Assembly (NCBI GenBank): GCA_046483065.1
Contig: JAWODW010000108.1
Coordinates: 1-55,183, forward strand
Origin: JAWVYT01 sp046483065
GTDB taxonomy: Bacteria; Gemmatimonadota; Gemmatimonadetes; Longimicrobiales; RSA9
DNA length: 55,183 bases
Reading direction: 5' to 3'
Each line of letters begins with the position of its first letter. Position 1 is the first letter of the stretch. This document shows positions 9,319 to 17,726 of the stretch, in pieces. The position numbers and the translations under genes are program-made. Under the pieces are notes generated by a model. The model did no database searches and was not told the origin of the DNA. It was given only the letters and a program-made list of their open reading frames with translations.

Positions 9319-9348
9319 AAGATACGTGGGTCCGGCGAGACCCAACAA
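9319..9348 (-). promoter_or_regulatory. candidate promoter with palindromic operator for the SusD-like gene
   Basis: On the minus strand a TTGTTG box (9348-9343) and a TATCTT box (9324-9319) are separated by 18 bp, about 50 bp before the GTG start. The spacer contains the inverted repeat TGGGTC-n6-GACCCA (9327-9344), a plausible regulator site. Both calls are by eye. Confidence 0.35.
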
Positions 9349-9370
9349 GGATGTTGTACCTCAATTCCCC

Positions 9371-11176
9371 TCACTGGTGCCCCGTTTCCCGGAGCCGTCG
9401 CACGATCTCGGGCGCGTACTGCTGGATGTAGCGCAGCCGTGAGAGCGCGTTGGGCCGGCTGTGGTCACCGTTCCAGCAGTGCTCCGCCCGGTCGCCGTAG
9501 TCAACCTCGCCTGCGTAGTACGGGTCCGTGGTGGACTCGAGGAAGTCCTCGGCCAGGTAGACGGCGTTGTTGAGGTAGTAGTTGTCCATGTCGCCCACGT
9601 AGATGTGGAGTTTGCCCGCGAGCTTCGGGCCGAGTGTGTCCCAGTCGCGGCGCATGATGTGGACGAGGTCGTAGTTCTCCCGCCAGTACGCGGCCACGGC
9701 GGGGTCGATCTCGCCGGTGACCTTGTCCCAGATCCGGGCGGGGTAGCCGTCAGGGCCCACCGGCGAGTAGACGGCCTCCCAAACGTCCCACTGCTGACCG
9801 GACCGGGTCTTCGTGCCCAGCGCCAGTTCCCGGTGGTTCATCTCCCAGAGCATGGACGAGATGTGCCCGAGCCAGTCCCGGTGGCCGGGACGGGGCGTGC
9901 GGTTCGGATCGCCGTCGAGGACGTACGCGTTCCGGTCCTCGTAGAGGTCCACCACCGTGTACGCCCGGAAGTCGATGGGGTCCGGACACGCGATCCACGC
10001 GCCGTTGTACTCGTCGGGGTAGAGCACCTGGACCGCGGCGGCCTCCCAGCCGCCCGTGGACCCGCCGTAGAGGAACCGGCCCCACCCCTCGCCGATGCCC
10101 CGGAACCGCTCCTCGATGTACGGGATCAGCTCGTGGGTGATGGCGTCGCCGTAGGGCCCCAGGTTCGCCGAGTTCACGGCGTACGAGTCGTCGTAGTACG
10201 GGTTGGCGTGCTGCACCTCGATGACGAGCATCCGGGGGAACGTGTCGCTGGTCCACGCCTGGTAGAGGGCGTACGCCGCCGAGTCCTGCGTGAAGTTGTA
10301 GCAGTCCAGGTCGAACCGGGCGCTGTACTGACACGGCGCATCGGGATCGGGCGGCGTGGTCCGCCAGCCGCCGAAGTCGTAGGGGAAGTGGCCGTGGAAG
10401 ACGGCCAGCGGGTAGCGCCGGTCGGGCTCGTCATCGAACCCGGCGGGGAGCAGCACGTGGGCGCCGAGGTACATGTCCGTGCCCCAGAACTCGCTCAGCA
10501 GCTCCGACCGGATCCGGACGTGCTTGATCCACTCGGTGTCCTCGGGCGGCTCGATCTCCGGGATGACCTCGTTCAGGGCGACCCGGATCGTGGCGACCTC
10601 GCCGGCGATCCCGGCTTTCGGGTCCCAGAACACCCATTCGGGCGCGCTGTACAGGTTCCCCGGCTTCCGGTTCCACTGCTGGCCCTCGCCCCGGTCCGGC
10701 GGCAGCTTCAGCACCCTGCCGTCCGCCAGCTCGAACGTCTCGTAGACGTTGATCAGCGCCTGGACCCGGTAGCGGCCTGCCGGCAGCTCGGCCAGCGACT
10801 CCACCGGGTAGCCCCACGCGCTCCCGCCCGCCGTCACCGTCTCGTGCGACGGGATCACCGCCGGCTCGCCGGCGGCCCAGCCGTCCACGTCCACACCGAA
10901 CACGTAGCCGGTGTTGGGGCCGTCGGAGATCGTGAAGCGGGGCTCCGGCCCGTCCTCGGGGTAGAACAGCAGGAGCAGGCGGCCGTCCAGGGGCCCGGCG
11001 TGGAGCGACGCCGGGTAGGTGACCTCCACGGCGGGGGTGAGGCCCCCGGCGGGCCCCCGGCTCCCGGGCGCCCGGGCGTCATCGGCCCGCCCGGCGGCGG
11101 AGCAGGCGCCGACCAGGACCAGGAGGCCGGCGAGGAGGGTAACGGATCCGACGGGGCCAGCGGCGCGGCGTCGCAT
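9371..11176 (-). CDS. secreted esterase-like lipoprotein (alpha/beta hydrolase)
   Basis: A 601-residue exported protein with a signal peptide ending in the lipobox GAC. Residues to about 230 form a beta-rich domain of unknown type. The C-terminal two thirds resemble the putative-esterase (esterase D-type) alpha/beta hydrolase family: YPLAVFHGHFPYDF, a nucleophile elbow GGSTGGW, and a late WNGDHSRP supplying the probable catalytic His. ATG 11176 was chosen because GGAG lies just upstream and the signal peptide starts there. It lies directly upstream of the SusD-like gene on the same strand, so the two may serve uptake of one esterified surface substrate; that link is inference. Confidence 0.75.
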   Translation of the reverse strand: MRRRAAGPVGSVTLLAGLLVLVGACSAAGRADDARAPGSRGPAGGLTPAVEVTYPASLHAGPLDGRLLLLFYPEDGPEPRFTISDGPNTGYVFGVDVDGWAAGEPAVIPSHETVTAGGSAWGYPVESLAELPAGRYRVQALINVYETFELADGRVLKLPPDRGEGQQWNRKPGNLYSAPEWVFWDPKAGIAGEVATIRVALNEVIPEIEPPEDTEWIKHVRIRSELLSEFWGTDMYLGAHVLLPAGFDDEPDRRYPLAVFHGHFPYDFGGWRTTPPDPDAPCQYSARFDLDCYNFTQDSAAYALYQAWTSDTFPRMLVIEVQHANPYYDDSYAVNSANLGPYGDAITHELIPYIEERFRGIGEGWGRFLYGGSTGGWEAAAVQVLYPDEYNGAWIACPDPIDFRAYTVVDLYEDRNAYVLDGDPNRTPRPGHRDWLGHISSMLWEMNHRELALGTKTRSGQQWDVWEAVYSPVGPDGYPARIWDKVTGEIDPAVAAYWRENYDLVHIMRRDWDTLGPKLAGKLHIYVGDMDNYYLNNAVYLAEDFLESTTDPYYAGEVDYGDRAEHCWNGDHSRPNALSRLRYIQQYAPEIVRRLRETGHQ

Positions 11177-11293
11177 GGTACAGCTCCGGTTCGAGGTGGT
11201 GCGTCGATGGGGTGGGGCCCTGCCGGAAATGATCGGGCGGGAGGGGGCGGGGGGCAAGGCTGTCGGGGTGGTGCATTCCCGGGCGAGCGGCCC

Positions 11294-11299
11294 TACTCT
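11294..11299 (+). promoter_or_regulatory. candidate -10 box of a leaderless transcript
   Basis: TACTCT lies six bases before the ATG at 11306, so transcription would begin at or next to the start codon. No ribosome site precedes that ATG. The -35 region is not convincing. Confidence 0.3.
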
Positions 11300-11305
11300 C
11301 CATTC

Positions 11306-12085
11306 ATGAGCACGTCCCTCGACCGCCGATTCGATTTCACGCTCCCGGGCCTGGCCCGGGCCTGGCTCCGGATGGCGCCGGCGCTCCTGGTCACGTGGCT
11401 GGCTGCGGCGGCCCCCGCGGGGCCCGGGGTGCGGGAGGTCTTCGTGGTGGCCATCCTCAGTGTATTCGTGGTGGTATCGGCGGCGAAGGCCCGGGGGCTG
11501 CACCCGGGCCAGGGTGTGATCCGTGTGGGGCTCGCACGGCTGGTGGGGCACGCGGTCAACGTGCTCATGTTCCTCCTCATCCTCTTCCTGGCCGCCGGGC
11601 TGGGCGGCACGGTCGGGTCCATGGCCGCGGCGGCCGTCGGGCTCCCGGACCTGGTGGTGTCGGCGCCCGCGACCATGCTGGCCACGCTGCCCATCCTCTA
11701 CTGGTTCTGGCCTGTCCTCGTGCTGACGGGCGTGGCGCCGGAAGAGACGGGGCGGCGCTCCGGCCGCACGCCGTGGCTCTGGCGTGGTCCGGGCTATACT
11801 TCCGCCCGGCGGCTCCTGGCTTCCTTCGGGTCCACCGGCCGGACGGCGCTGGTCCTGACCGTCGCCTACCTCTGGATCGGGCTGCTGGTGGCGGTGGAGC
11901 AGTACCGGGGTGAGGACCCATTCCCGATGGTGGCCGAAGCGCTGAGCTACGGGGTCTTCTATCCGCTCTGGGTATGGCTCGCCTCCGTGGAGACGGAGCG
12001 GCTCGTTCAGGCCGTCCTCGACGGGCGGGCGGCCGCCGAGGCCGAAGCCAGCGGCGGGAACGCCGGAGAATTGGCGGAATCATGA
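11306..12085 (+). CDS. polytopic membrane protein of unknown function
   Basis: A 259-residue protein with about six hydrophobic segments (for example VREVFVVAILSVFVVV, VLMFLLILFLAAGL, ILYWFWPVLVLTGV and LVLTVAYLWIGLL). I recognise no family. The N-terminus STSLDRRFDFTLPGL is amphipathic and the C-terminal 30 residues are Ala/Glu-rich and cytoplasmic. It starts at ATG 11306 without a Shine-Dalgarno sequence. Its TGA overlaps the ATG of the next lipoprotein gene (ATGA), making it the first gene of a three-gene envelope operon. It is divergent from the esterase-like gene, 129 bp apart. Confidence 0.7.
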   Translation: MSTSLDRRFDFTLPGLARAWLRMAPALLVTWLAAAAPAGPGVREVFVVAILSVFVVVSAAKARGLHPGQGVIRVGLARLVGHAVNVLMFLLILFLAAGLGGTVGSMAAAAVGLPDLVVSAPATMLATLPILYWFWPVLVLTGVAPEETGRRSGRTPWLWRGPGYTSARRLLASFGSTGRTALVLTVAYLWIGLLVAVEQYRGEDPFPMVAEALSYGVFYPLWVWLASVETERLVQAVLDGRAAAEAEASGGNAGELAES

Positions 12086-12834
12086 CATGCCGGCCGGCCG
12101 GCCGATCGGCAGCGGCCCGTCCGGTGATGGCAGCGCTCGTGCTGCTCGCAGGGACGCTGACGCTTGCGGCGTGCGGTGCCGGAGCACGCGATGTCCGGCC
12201 CCGCAGCTCCGCCGTGCCGGGCATCGCGGGGCGCAGCTGCAAGTACGTGAGCCCGCCCGACGCCACCCCACGGTTGACGGAGCTGGCCCGGTTGGGGACC
12301 CGGGGCAACATCGCTCTCTGGGGCCGGGGCCTGGGGCCCGGGGACAGCGTCCAGATCTCCGTACGCTACGCCGGGGATGGCCGTCTCCTGTGGGTGGAAG
12401 CCATTCGGTCCACCCTCCCGCCGGAGCGGCTGGAGCCGCTGGAACGGCTCCTCCTGGAGGCCATGACCGATTCGATCCGGGCGGACTGGGGGGTCCGGCT
12501 GTGGGTGGTGGACGGCGAGGTGACGGAGGTGGCCCCATCGGTGATCTGCCCGCCCAGGCCCCGACGGGGCTCGGCGATGATCCCGAGGGTCACCGATGAG
12601 CGGACGCTCCAGTGGCTCGTCCGGTTGAGCGGCCGCCGGTTCCCCGTCGAGGTCAGCATCGATGAGCGGGGCAACGTCGTTTCAGTGCGCCTGGTCCGGC
12701 CCCCGGGCAGCTACGCGGCGAAGCAGTACATTCTCGAGTACGTCTGGCGCACCTCCTTCGAGCCGAAGCTCCATGACGGGATCGGCGTACCATCCGTGCT
12801 GGAGACCCAAATCCAATTCCCGAGGTGGCGATGA
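12082..12834 (+). CDS. lipoprotein with TonB-C-terminal-like domain
   Basis: A 250-residue predicted lipoprotein: a hydrophobic segment is followed by the lipobox LAAC. The last 60 residues (FPVEVSIDERGNVVSVRLVR, then ILEYVWRTSFEPKLHDG) resemble the TonB C-terminal fold, with the characteristic strand-turn 'DERGNV', 'RVVR'-like strand and W-x-FEP helix. A second weaker copy may lie at residues 85-140 (SVQISVRYAGDGRLLWVEAIRS). No proline-rich TonB linker is visible, so energy coupling is doubtful; a periplasmic adaptor is as likely. It overlaps both its neighbours by 4 bp. The family resemblance is by eye and should be tested. Confidence 0.65.
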   Translation: MTCRPAGRSAAARPVMAALVLLAGTLTLAACGAGARDVRPRSSAVPGIAGRSCKYVSPPDATPRLTELARLGTRGNIALWGRGLGPGDSVQISVRYAGDGRLLWVEAIRSTLPPERLEPLERLLLEAMTDSIRADWGVRLWVVDGEVTEVAPSVICPPRPRRGSAMIPRVTDERTLQWLVRLSGRRFPVEVSIDERGNVVSVRLVRPPGSYAAKQYILEYVWRTSFEPKLHDGIGVPSVLETQIQFPRWR

Positions 12835-13235
12835 CAGATTCACCACGCTCCCGGATCGCCGCGGCACTCGCGGTGATCGTGGCATTGACGGGCCTGGGCG
12901 CGATCCCCGCCGGGATCGGCCTCCTGACCGACCCCAGCGGCGCCAGTCTGGGCATGCATCCGGACATGCTGCTCCGGGGCCCCTTCAGCGACTTCACCGT
13001 CCCGGGCCTCTTCCTCCTCCTGGTGCTCGGCGTGGGAGCCGGCCTCGCCGCCTGGGGGCTCTGGACCCGGAAGACATGGGGCGCCGACGCGGCCCTCGGG
13101 TACGGTGTCGTGCTCCTGGCCTGGATCACGGCCCAGGCCTACGTGATGGGTATCGTCTCGCCCCTCCAGCCGGTCTACGGGACCGTGGGGCTCCTCATCG
13201 CCGCGTTCGCCGTGGCGGAACGGGGAAAGAGATAG
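12831..13235 (+). CDS. small four-segment membrane protein
   Basis: A 134-residue integral membrane protein with four hydrophobic segments: an N-terminal one starting around IAAALAVIVAL, then VPGLFLLLVLGVG, a segment around LGYGVVLLAWITAQAY, and a last one around YGTVGLLIAAFAVA. I do not recognise a characterised family. The ATG at 12831 overlaps the stop of the upstream lipoprotein gene by 4 bp, which is why I prefer it to the in-frame GTG at 12825. It closes the operon that begins at 11306. Confidence 0.7.
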   Translation: MTDSPRSRIAAALAVIVALTGLGAIPAGIGLLTDPSGASLGMHPDMLLRGPFSDFTVPGLFLLLVLGVGAGLAAWGLWTRKTWGADAALGYGVVLLAWITAQAYVMGIVSPLQPVYGTVGLLIAAFAVAERGKR

Positions 13236-13353
13236 ACCGAGCGCGGTATCGGGCCCGCGGCCGCGCCGCACCGGTGCCCCTGTTGCCGCGGTTGGCGCGC
13301 TCCTGTTCCGGCCGCCACGTTCCGGTCGCCCCCTTGAACCCGGCCCGGATCGC

Positions 13354-13359
13354 TATGAT
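13354..13359 (+). promoter_or_regulatory. candidate -10 box of prfC, leaderless configuration
   Basis: TATGAT ends five bases before the prfC ATG at 13365. A TTGAAC at 13334-13339 is spaced only 14 bp away, which is short. No ribosome site is seen, so a leaderless or near-leaderless mRNA is possible. Confidence 0.35.
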
Positions 13360-13364
13360 TTTAC

Positions 13365-14963
13365 ATGGCTATGACACGAACGCTCGAGAAGGAAGTCGAT
13401 CGTCGGCGCACGTTCGCCATCATCAGTCATCCGGACGCGGGGAAGACCACGCTGACGGAGAAGCTGCTGCTGTACGGCGGCGCCATCCACCTTGCGGGGT
13501 CGGTGAAGGCCCGTCGGGCGAAGCGGCACGCCACGTCCGACTGGATGGAGATGGAGAAGGAGCGTGGCATCAGCGTGACGTCGAGCGTGCTCCAGTTCGA
13601 CTACGAGGGCTACCGGATCAACCTGCTGGACACGCCGGGCCATCAGGACTTCTCGGAGGACACGTACCGTACGCTGGTGGCGGCCGACAGCGCCATCATG
13701 TTGCTGGACAACCGCCGGGGCGTGGAGGCGCAGACGCGGAAGCTGTTCGAGGTCTGCAAGCTGCGTCGGATCCCGATCTTCACGTTCGTCAACAAGTGCG
13801 ATCGTGCGGGGGAGAACCCGCTCCAGCTCATAGACGACGTGGAGGAGGACCTCGGGATCAGGTGCTATCCCATCACGTGGCCGATCCACCACGGGAACGA
13901 CTTCCTGGGCGTGTACGACCGGACGGAGGACGTGGTCCACCTCTTCGAGAAGGGAGAGGACCACGGGGCGAAGAAGGCGGACGTTATCGAGGGGGGGCTG
14001 GACGACCCGGCGGTGGTGGACCGGATCCCGCCGGAGACGCTGGCGCGGGTGAAGGAGGAGCTGGAGCTGCTGGAGCTGGCCGGCGCGGAGTTCGACGCCG
14101 ACGCCGTGGCCGCCGGTGACCTTTCGCCCACATTCTTCGGCAGCGCGCTGACGAACTTCGGGGTGGAGCCGCTGCTGCAGCATTTCCTCGAGCACTCGCC
14201 GACGCCGGCGCCCCGGGAGGCGGAGGACGGCAGGGAGATCGGCCCGGAGCACGACGCGTTCACCGGGTTCATCTTCAAGATCCAGGCGAACATGGATCCG
14301 CGTCATCGGGACCGGATCGCGTTCCTGCGGATCTGCAGCGGCCGGTTCGAGCCGGGGATGAGCGTGGAGAACACCCGGAGCGGCGAGTCCGTCCGCCTGG
14401 CCCAGCCGCAGCAGTTCATGGCTCAGGACCGGAAGGCCGTCACCGACGCGTGGCCCGGTGACGTGATCGGGATCCACGACCGTGGCCAGCTCCGGATCGG
14501 CGACACGCTGTCGTCCAATGGAAGCGTGCATTTCGGCGGGATCCCCCGGTTCAGCCCCGAGCATTTCGCCCGGATCCGGACCGAGGACCCGCTCCGGCGG
14601 AAGCAGCTCGACACGGGGCTGGTACAGCTCAGCGAGGAGGGTGCGGCCCAGGTCTTCTATGAGGACATCCAGGCCGGGCACTCGCCCATCGTGGGCGCGG
14701 TGGGGCTCCTCCAGTTCGACGTGCTGCTCCACCGTCTCGAGGGCGAGTACGGCGCCAAGGCCAGATTGGAGAAACTGAACTACACGCTGGCCCGGTGGGT
14801 GGTGGGTCCGGAGCCGGACTACCGCCGGGTGGCCCGGGGCGAGGGCAAGCTCCTGGTCTTCGACAGCAAGGAGCGCCCGCTCATCCTCTTCAGCTCGAAA
14901 TGGGCGCTGGATCACGCCACGGAGCGGGAGGAGAGCCTGGAATTCCACGCCATCGCGCCGTAG
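13365..14963 (+). CDS. prfC: peptide chain release factor 3
   Basis: A 532-residue translational GTPase of RF3 length. It recycles RF1/RF2 from terminated ribosomes. The G domain shows the P-loop HPDAGKTT, effector-region motif EKERGISVTSS, DTPGHQDF and NKCD (residues about 20-150). The RF3-specific WPIHHGNDFLGVYDR follows, then domain II (TGFIFKIQANMDPRHRDRIAFLRI) and the C-terminal domain (VGAVGLLQFDVLLHRLEGEY). It stands alone, about 130 bp after the previous operon. ATG 13365 and ATG 13371 are both possible; the first is used here. Confidence 0.96.
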   Translation: MAMTRTLEKEVDRRRTFAIISHPDAGKTTLTEKLLLYGGAIHLAGSVKARRAKRHATSDWMEMEKERGISVTSSVLQFDYEGYRINLLDTPGHQDFSEDTYRTLVAADSAIMLLDNRRGVEAQTRKLFEVCKLRRIPIFTFVNKCDRAGENPLQLIDDVEEDLGIRCYPITWPIHHGNDFLGVYDRTEDVVHLFEKGEDHGAKKADVIEGGLDDPAVVDRIPPETLARVKEELELLELAGAEFDADAVAAGDLSPTFFGSALTNFGVEPLLQHFLEHSPTPAPREAEDGREIGPEHDAFTGFIFKIQANMDPRHRDRIAFLRICSGRFEPGMSVENTRSGESVRLAQPQQFMAQDRKAVTDAWPGDVIGIHDRGQLRIGDTLSSNGSVHFGGIPRFSPEHFARIRTEDPLRRKQLDTGLVQLSEEGAAQVFYEDIQAGHSPIVGAVGLLQFDVLLHRLEGEYGAKARLEKLNYTLARWVVGPEPDYRRVARGEGKLLVFDSKERPLILFSSKWALDHATEREESLEFHAIAP

Positions 14964-15085
14964 GTGAGCGGAGCCTGACGGGCTGGCGGAGCCCGGGTGC
15001 GCCGGATTGCGGGAGCGCGCTCGTCGTCGTATCGATAGAGTCCCTGCAGGCTTTGACCCGAGGCCCGAACCCCGGAGCGGATGCC

Positions 15086-15433
15086 ATGGAAGCGCGGAAA
15101 TACCTGAAGGACATCAAGGACGACGGCTGGTACCTGGGTGACACGGCGGGACAGTGCCGCCAGTACGTGCACCGGGAGCGGCCCGGCGTCCTCACCGTCT
15201 GCATCCGCCACAACGACGAGTTCGGCCCCGAGACCGAAGCCAGCGCCGGGCGCCCCGGCGAGGCGGACACCGACGGCGTACCGGACATCGTGGTGGAGAC
15301 CACGTCCACCGGCGCGTCGGCGTACTGTCCGGATCTCCCGGGCGTGGTCGCCACGGGTCCCGACGACGTCTCCACTCGGGAGCGGATGTCCGAGGCGGTG
15401 GCGCTGCACCGTCGGGCGCTGGGCGGAGCGTAG
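15086..15433 (+). CDS. HicA-HicB fusion-like protein
   Basis: A 115-residue protein. Residues 1-45 look like a HicA mRNA-interferase domain (RKYLKDIKDDGWYL...CRQYVHRERPGVLTV). Residues 67-113 look like the partially degraded RNase-H-like HicB antitoxin fold (IVVETTSTGASAYCPDLPGVVATG and a helix ending ALHRRAL). In HicA the catalytic His normally sits in a GSH motif before the next strand; here the corresponding stretch reads GQC, with Cys24 at the His position, so RNase activity is doubtful. ATG 15086 was chosen because GGAG precedes it and the HicA start aligns. No separate HicA or HicB gene is next to it; a DDAH-like gene follows after 11 bp. Confidence 0.7.
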   Translation: MEARKYLKDIKDDGWYLGDTAGQCRQYVHRERPGVLTVCIRHNDEFGPETEASAGRPGEADTDGVPDIVVETTSTGASAYCPDLPGVVATGPDDVSTRERMSEAVALHRRALGGA

Positions 15434-15444
15434 AACGCCCCCGG

Positions 15445-16251
15445 GTGGACGCCCGATCGGCGCCGGCGCCCGTCCTCGCCCTGACTCGCCCCGTCAGCCC
15501 GACTCTCGCCGCGTGCGAGCTGACCCACCGGGAGCGGGTGCCCATCGACGTGGAGCGGGCGGCCGCTCAGCACGCCGGGTACGAGGCGGCGCTGGAAGCG
15601 GCCGGGTGCCGGCTCGTCCCGGTGCCTGCCGCGCCGGCGCTGCCCGATGCCGTGTTCGTGGAGGACACGGCCGTGGTGGTGGATGAAGTGGCGGTACTGA
15701 CCCGGCCGGGCGCCGCGTCCCGCCGGCCCGAGGTCGACGGTGTGGCCGCCGTGCTGGCCGCCCATCGACCGGTGGAGCGGATCGAAGCACCGGGCACGCT
15801 GGATGGTGGGGACGTGCTGGTGGTGGGCCGCGACGCCTTCGTGGGCGCTTCGCAGCGGACCAACGACGCCGGCACCGTGCAGCTCCGGTCGATCCTCGGC
15901 CCGCTGGGCTACGCCGTTCGGTCAGTGCCGGTGACGGGGTGCCTCCACCTGAAGACGGCGGTCACGGCGCTGACCGATGACCTGCTGGTGGTGAACCCGG
16001 CGTGGGTGGATCCCGGGGCGTTCGGAGAGCGTCGGGTGCTGGAGGTGGCGCCGGGGGAGCCGCTGGCTGCCAACGTGCTCCGGCTCCCGGACCGGGTGCT
16101 CATGGCCGCCGGTCAGCCGGGGACACGGGCCCGGCTTCGTGCCGCACTGGCCGAGGTCGGGGCAGGCGACGTGGGAGTGGTGGAGGTGGACGTATCGGAG
16201 CTGGCCCGGGCGGAGGCCGGCATCAGCTGCTGCTCGATCCTGCTCGGCTGA
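15445..16251 (+). CDS. dimethylarginine dimethylaminohydrolase-like enzyme
   Basis: A 268-residue member of the guanidino-group-modifying superfamily, the normal length for DDAH, which hydrolyses methylated arginines to citrulline and a methylamine. Visible landmarks are VFVEDTAVV, TLDGGDVL, the active-site His in TGCLHLKTAVT, and the C-terminal SCCSILLG with the catalytic Cys, like the TCCSVL of animal DDAH. Arginine deiminase is an alternative but is much longer. GTG 15445 fits the family N-terminus (LALTRPVSP); the ORF could extend upstream but would overlap the HicAB-like gene. It converges on the EAL gene with 7 bp between stops. Confidence 0.82.
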   Translation: MDARSAPAPVLALTRPVSPTLAACELTHRERVPIDVERAAAQHAGYEAALEAAGCRLVPVPAAPALPDAVFVEDTAVVVDEVAVLTRPGAASRRPEVDGVAAVLAAHRPVERIEAPGTLDGGDVLVVGRDAFVGASQRTNDAGTVQLRSILGPLGYAVRSVPVTGCLHLKTAVTALTDDLLVVNPAWVDPGAFGERRVLEVAPGEPLAANVLRLPDRVLMAAGQPGTRARLRAALAEVGAGDVGVVEVDVSELARAEAGISCCSILLG

Positions 16252-16258
16252 ATCGGCC

Positions 16259-17602
16259 TCAGGCCGGCGTGGGCGCGATGTAGCGCCGGGTGAACTCCTC
16301 GGGCGCCACCGGCCGACCGAGGAGGTAGCCCTGGACCATGTCGCAGCCCGAGTCCTCGAGACGCTGCCGCTGGGCCTCCTCCTCGAGCCCCTCGACCACC
16401 ACGGGCTTCCCCATGTGGTGGGCCATGAGCACGAGGGAGTGGAGGAGCCGCTGGGCTCGGGGGTGGTTGTCGCCGGCCACGAAGAGGCGGTCGAGTTTGA
16501 CCAGGTCCGGGTCGAACTCTCGCAGGTAGGAGAAGGACGCGTAGCCGGTGCCGAAGTCGTCCACGGCCACCCGGGGGCCCATGGCCCGGAGGCCGGCCAG
16601 CACCGACGTGGCCTGCCCGTCGGAGGAGAGGGCTGCGCTCTCGGTGACCTCGAAGACCACGGACGCCGGGTCGGCCCCGGTCCGGTCCAGGACAGTCTCC
16701 ACGTGACTCACGAGTCGCAGGTCGGAGAGGGTGCGGCCCGAGAGGTTCACGGAGATCCAGCCGGTCCACCCCTGGTCGCGCCACGGGCGACTGTCGATGA
16801 GCGCCTGCTCCAGCGCCCACTGGTCCATGGCCCGGACCCGGCCGGTGCGCTCGGCCAGCCCGATGAAGTCGCCGGCGGGGAGGAGCCCCTGGAGGGCGTG
16901 GTCCCACCGGAGCAGCGACTCGACACCCACCACCCGGCCGCTGTCCATGGAGAAGATGGGTTGGTAATGGAGCCGGAACTGAGACACCGCGTCGCTGCCC
17001 GCCAGGTCTCGCTCGAGGCCGGCGCGGCGGAGTGCTTCCACACCGATGATCGGGTCGGCGAACCCGATCCCCGCCCGGCCGCTGTCGGACGGCAGCGCCG
17101 CCCGGGCCTGGTAGAGGAGCTCGTCGAGGTCGTCGGCATCGAAGGGGAAGAAGGAGACACCGACGCGGATCACGGCGTCGGGTCCGCCATCCGAATACAC
17201 GGTCAGCGAATGGACCAGCCGCTGCGCCACGCGCACGGCGGCGTCGGCTTCCCACACCTCGGTCAGCGCCACCACGAACCGGTCGCTCTCGACCCGGGCC
17301 ACGAAGTCGCTGTCCCGTACGGCCTCCAGGATGCGACGGGTCACCGACGCGATGAGCGCGGCCTCCCCGTCGCCGTCGGCCGCCACCTTGTCCGCGAGCC
17401 CGCCCACGTGGATGTGCAGGAACGCCATGGTTCGCGCGTTACGACGGGCCAGGGAGAGCATCGGCGCCGCGGCCTCGAGCAGAAGCGCACGGTTGATGAC
17501 GCCCGTATCCGGGTCGCGGAGGGGTGCCGGCCCCCGAGCCCGGTCAGGCCGCGACCCGAGAGGTGCACCACACTCCATGCAGGATGAGGTGGGTTCGGAC
17601 AT
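16259..17602 (-). CDS. GGDEF (degenerate)-EAL domain protein, probable c-di-GMP phosphodiesterase
   Basis: A 447-residue cytoplasmic protein. After a short N-terminus with one CxxC pair, a GGDEF-type domain spans about residues 30-185, but the signature reads ESDRF instead of GGDEF, so it cannot be an ordinary diguanylate cyclase. The EAL domain (about 195-445) keeps its landmarks: VESLLRW, VNLSGRTL, FEVTES, DDFGTGYASFSYL, VKLDRLFV, VVVEGLEE and QGYLLGRP. Phosphodiesterase activity on c-di-GMP is therefore likely. Start ATG 17602 gives the compact family layout; the open frame continues upstream without resemblance. The EAL remnant at 7229-7620 is a close paralog of this gene. Confidence 0.88.
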   Translation of the reverse strand: MSEPTSSCMECGAPLGSRPDRARGPAPLRDPDTGVINRALLLEAAAPMLSLARRNARTMAFLHIHVGGLADKVAADGDGEAALIASVTRRILEAVRDSDFVARVESDRFVVALTEVWEADAAVRVAQRLVHSLTVYSDGGPDAVIRVGVSFFPFDADDLDELLYQARAALPSDSGRAGIGFADPIIGVEALRRAGLERDLAGSDAVSQFRLHYQPIFSMDSGRVVGVESLLRWDHALQGLLPAGDFIGLAERTGRVRAMDQWALEQALIDSRPWRDQGWTGWISVNLSGRTLSDLRLVSHVETVLDRTGADPASVVFEVTESAALSSDGQATSVLAGLRAMGPRVAVDDFGTGYASFSYLREFDPDLVKLDRLFVAGDNHPRAQRLLHSLVLMAHHMGKPVVVEGLEEEAQRQRLEDSGCDMVQGYLLGRPVAPEEFTRRYIAPTPA

Positions 17603-17726
17603 TCCGTCCAGCTCGCGTGTTGGGAGAGAGGGCACCAAGATAGGTGTTGGAGGCGGTTTGTGCACGGGGCCCGGGCCGGGGTGGCCTGGCCCCCGGGCTG
17701 ACACGACAATCGAGACAGGAGGCAGC

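Noticed and set aside
9461..11300. long plus-strand open frame leading into the membrane-protein gene
   Set aside because: Antisense to the esterase-like gene; only the part from 11306 onward looks like a protein.
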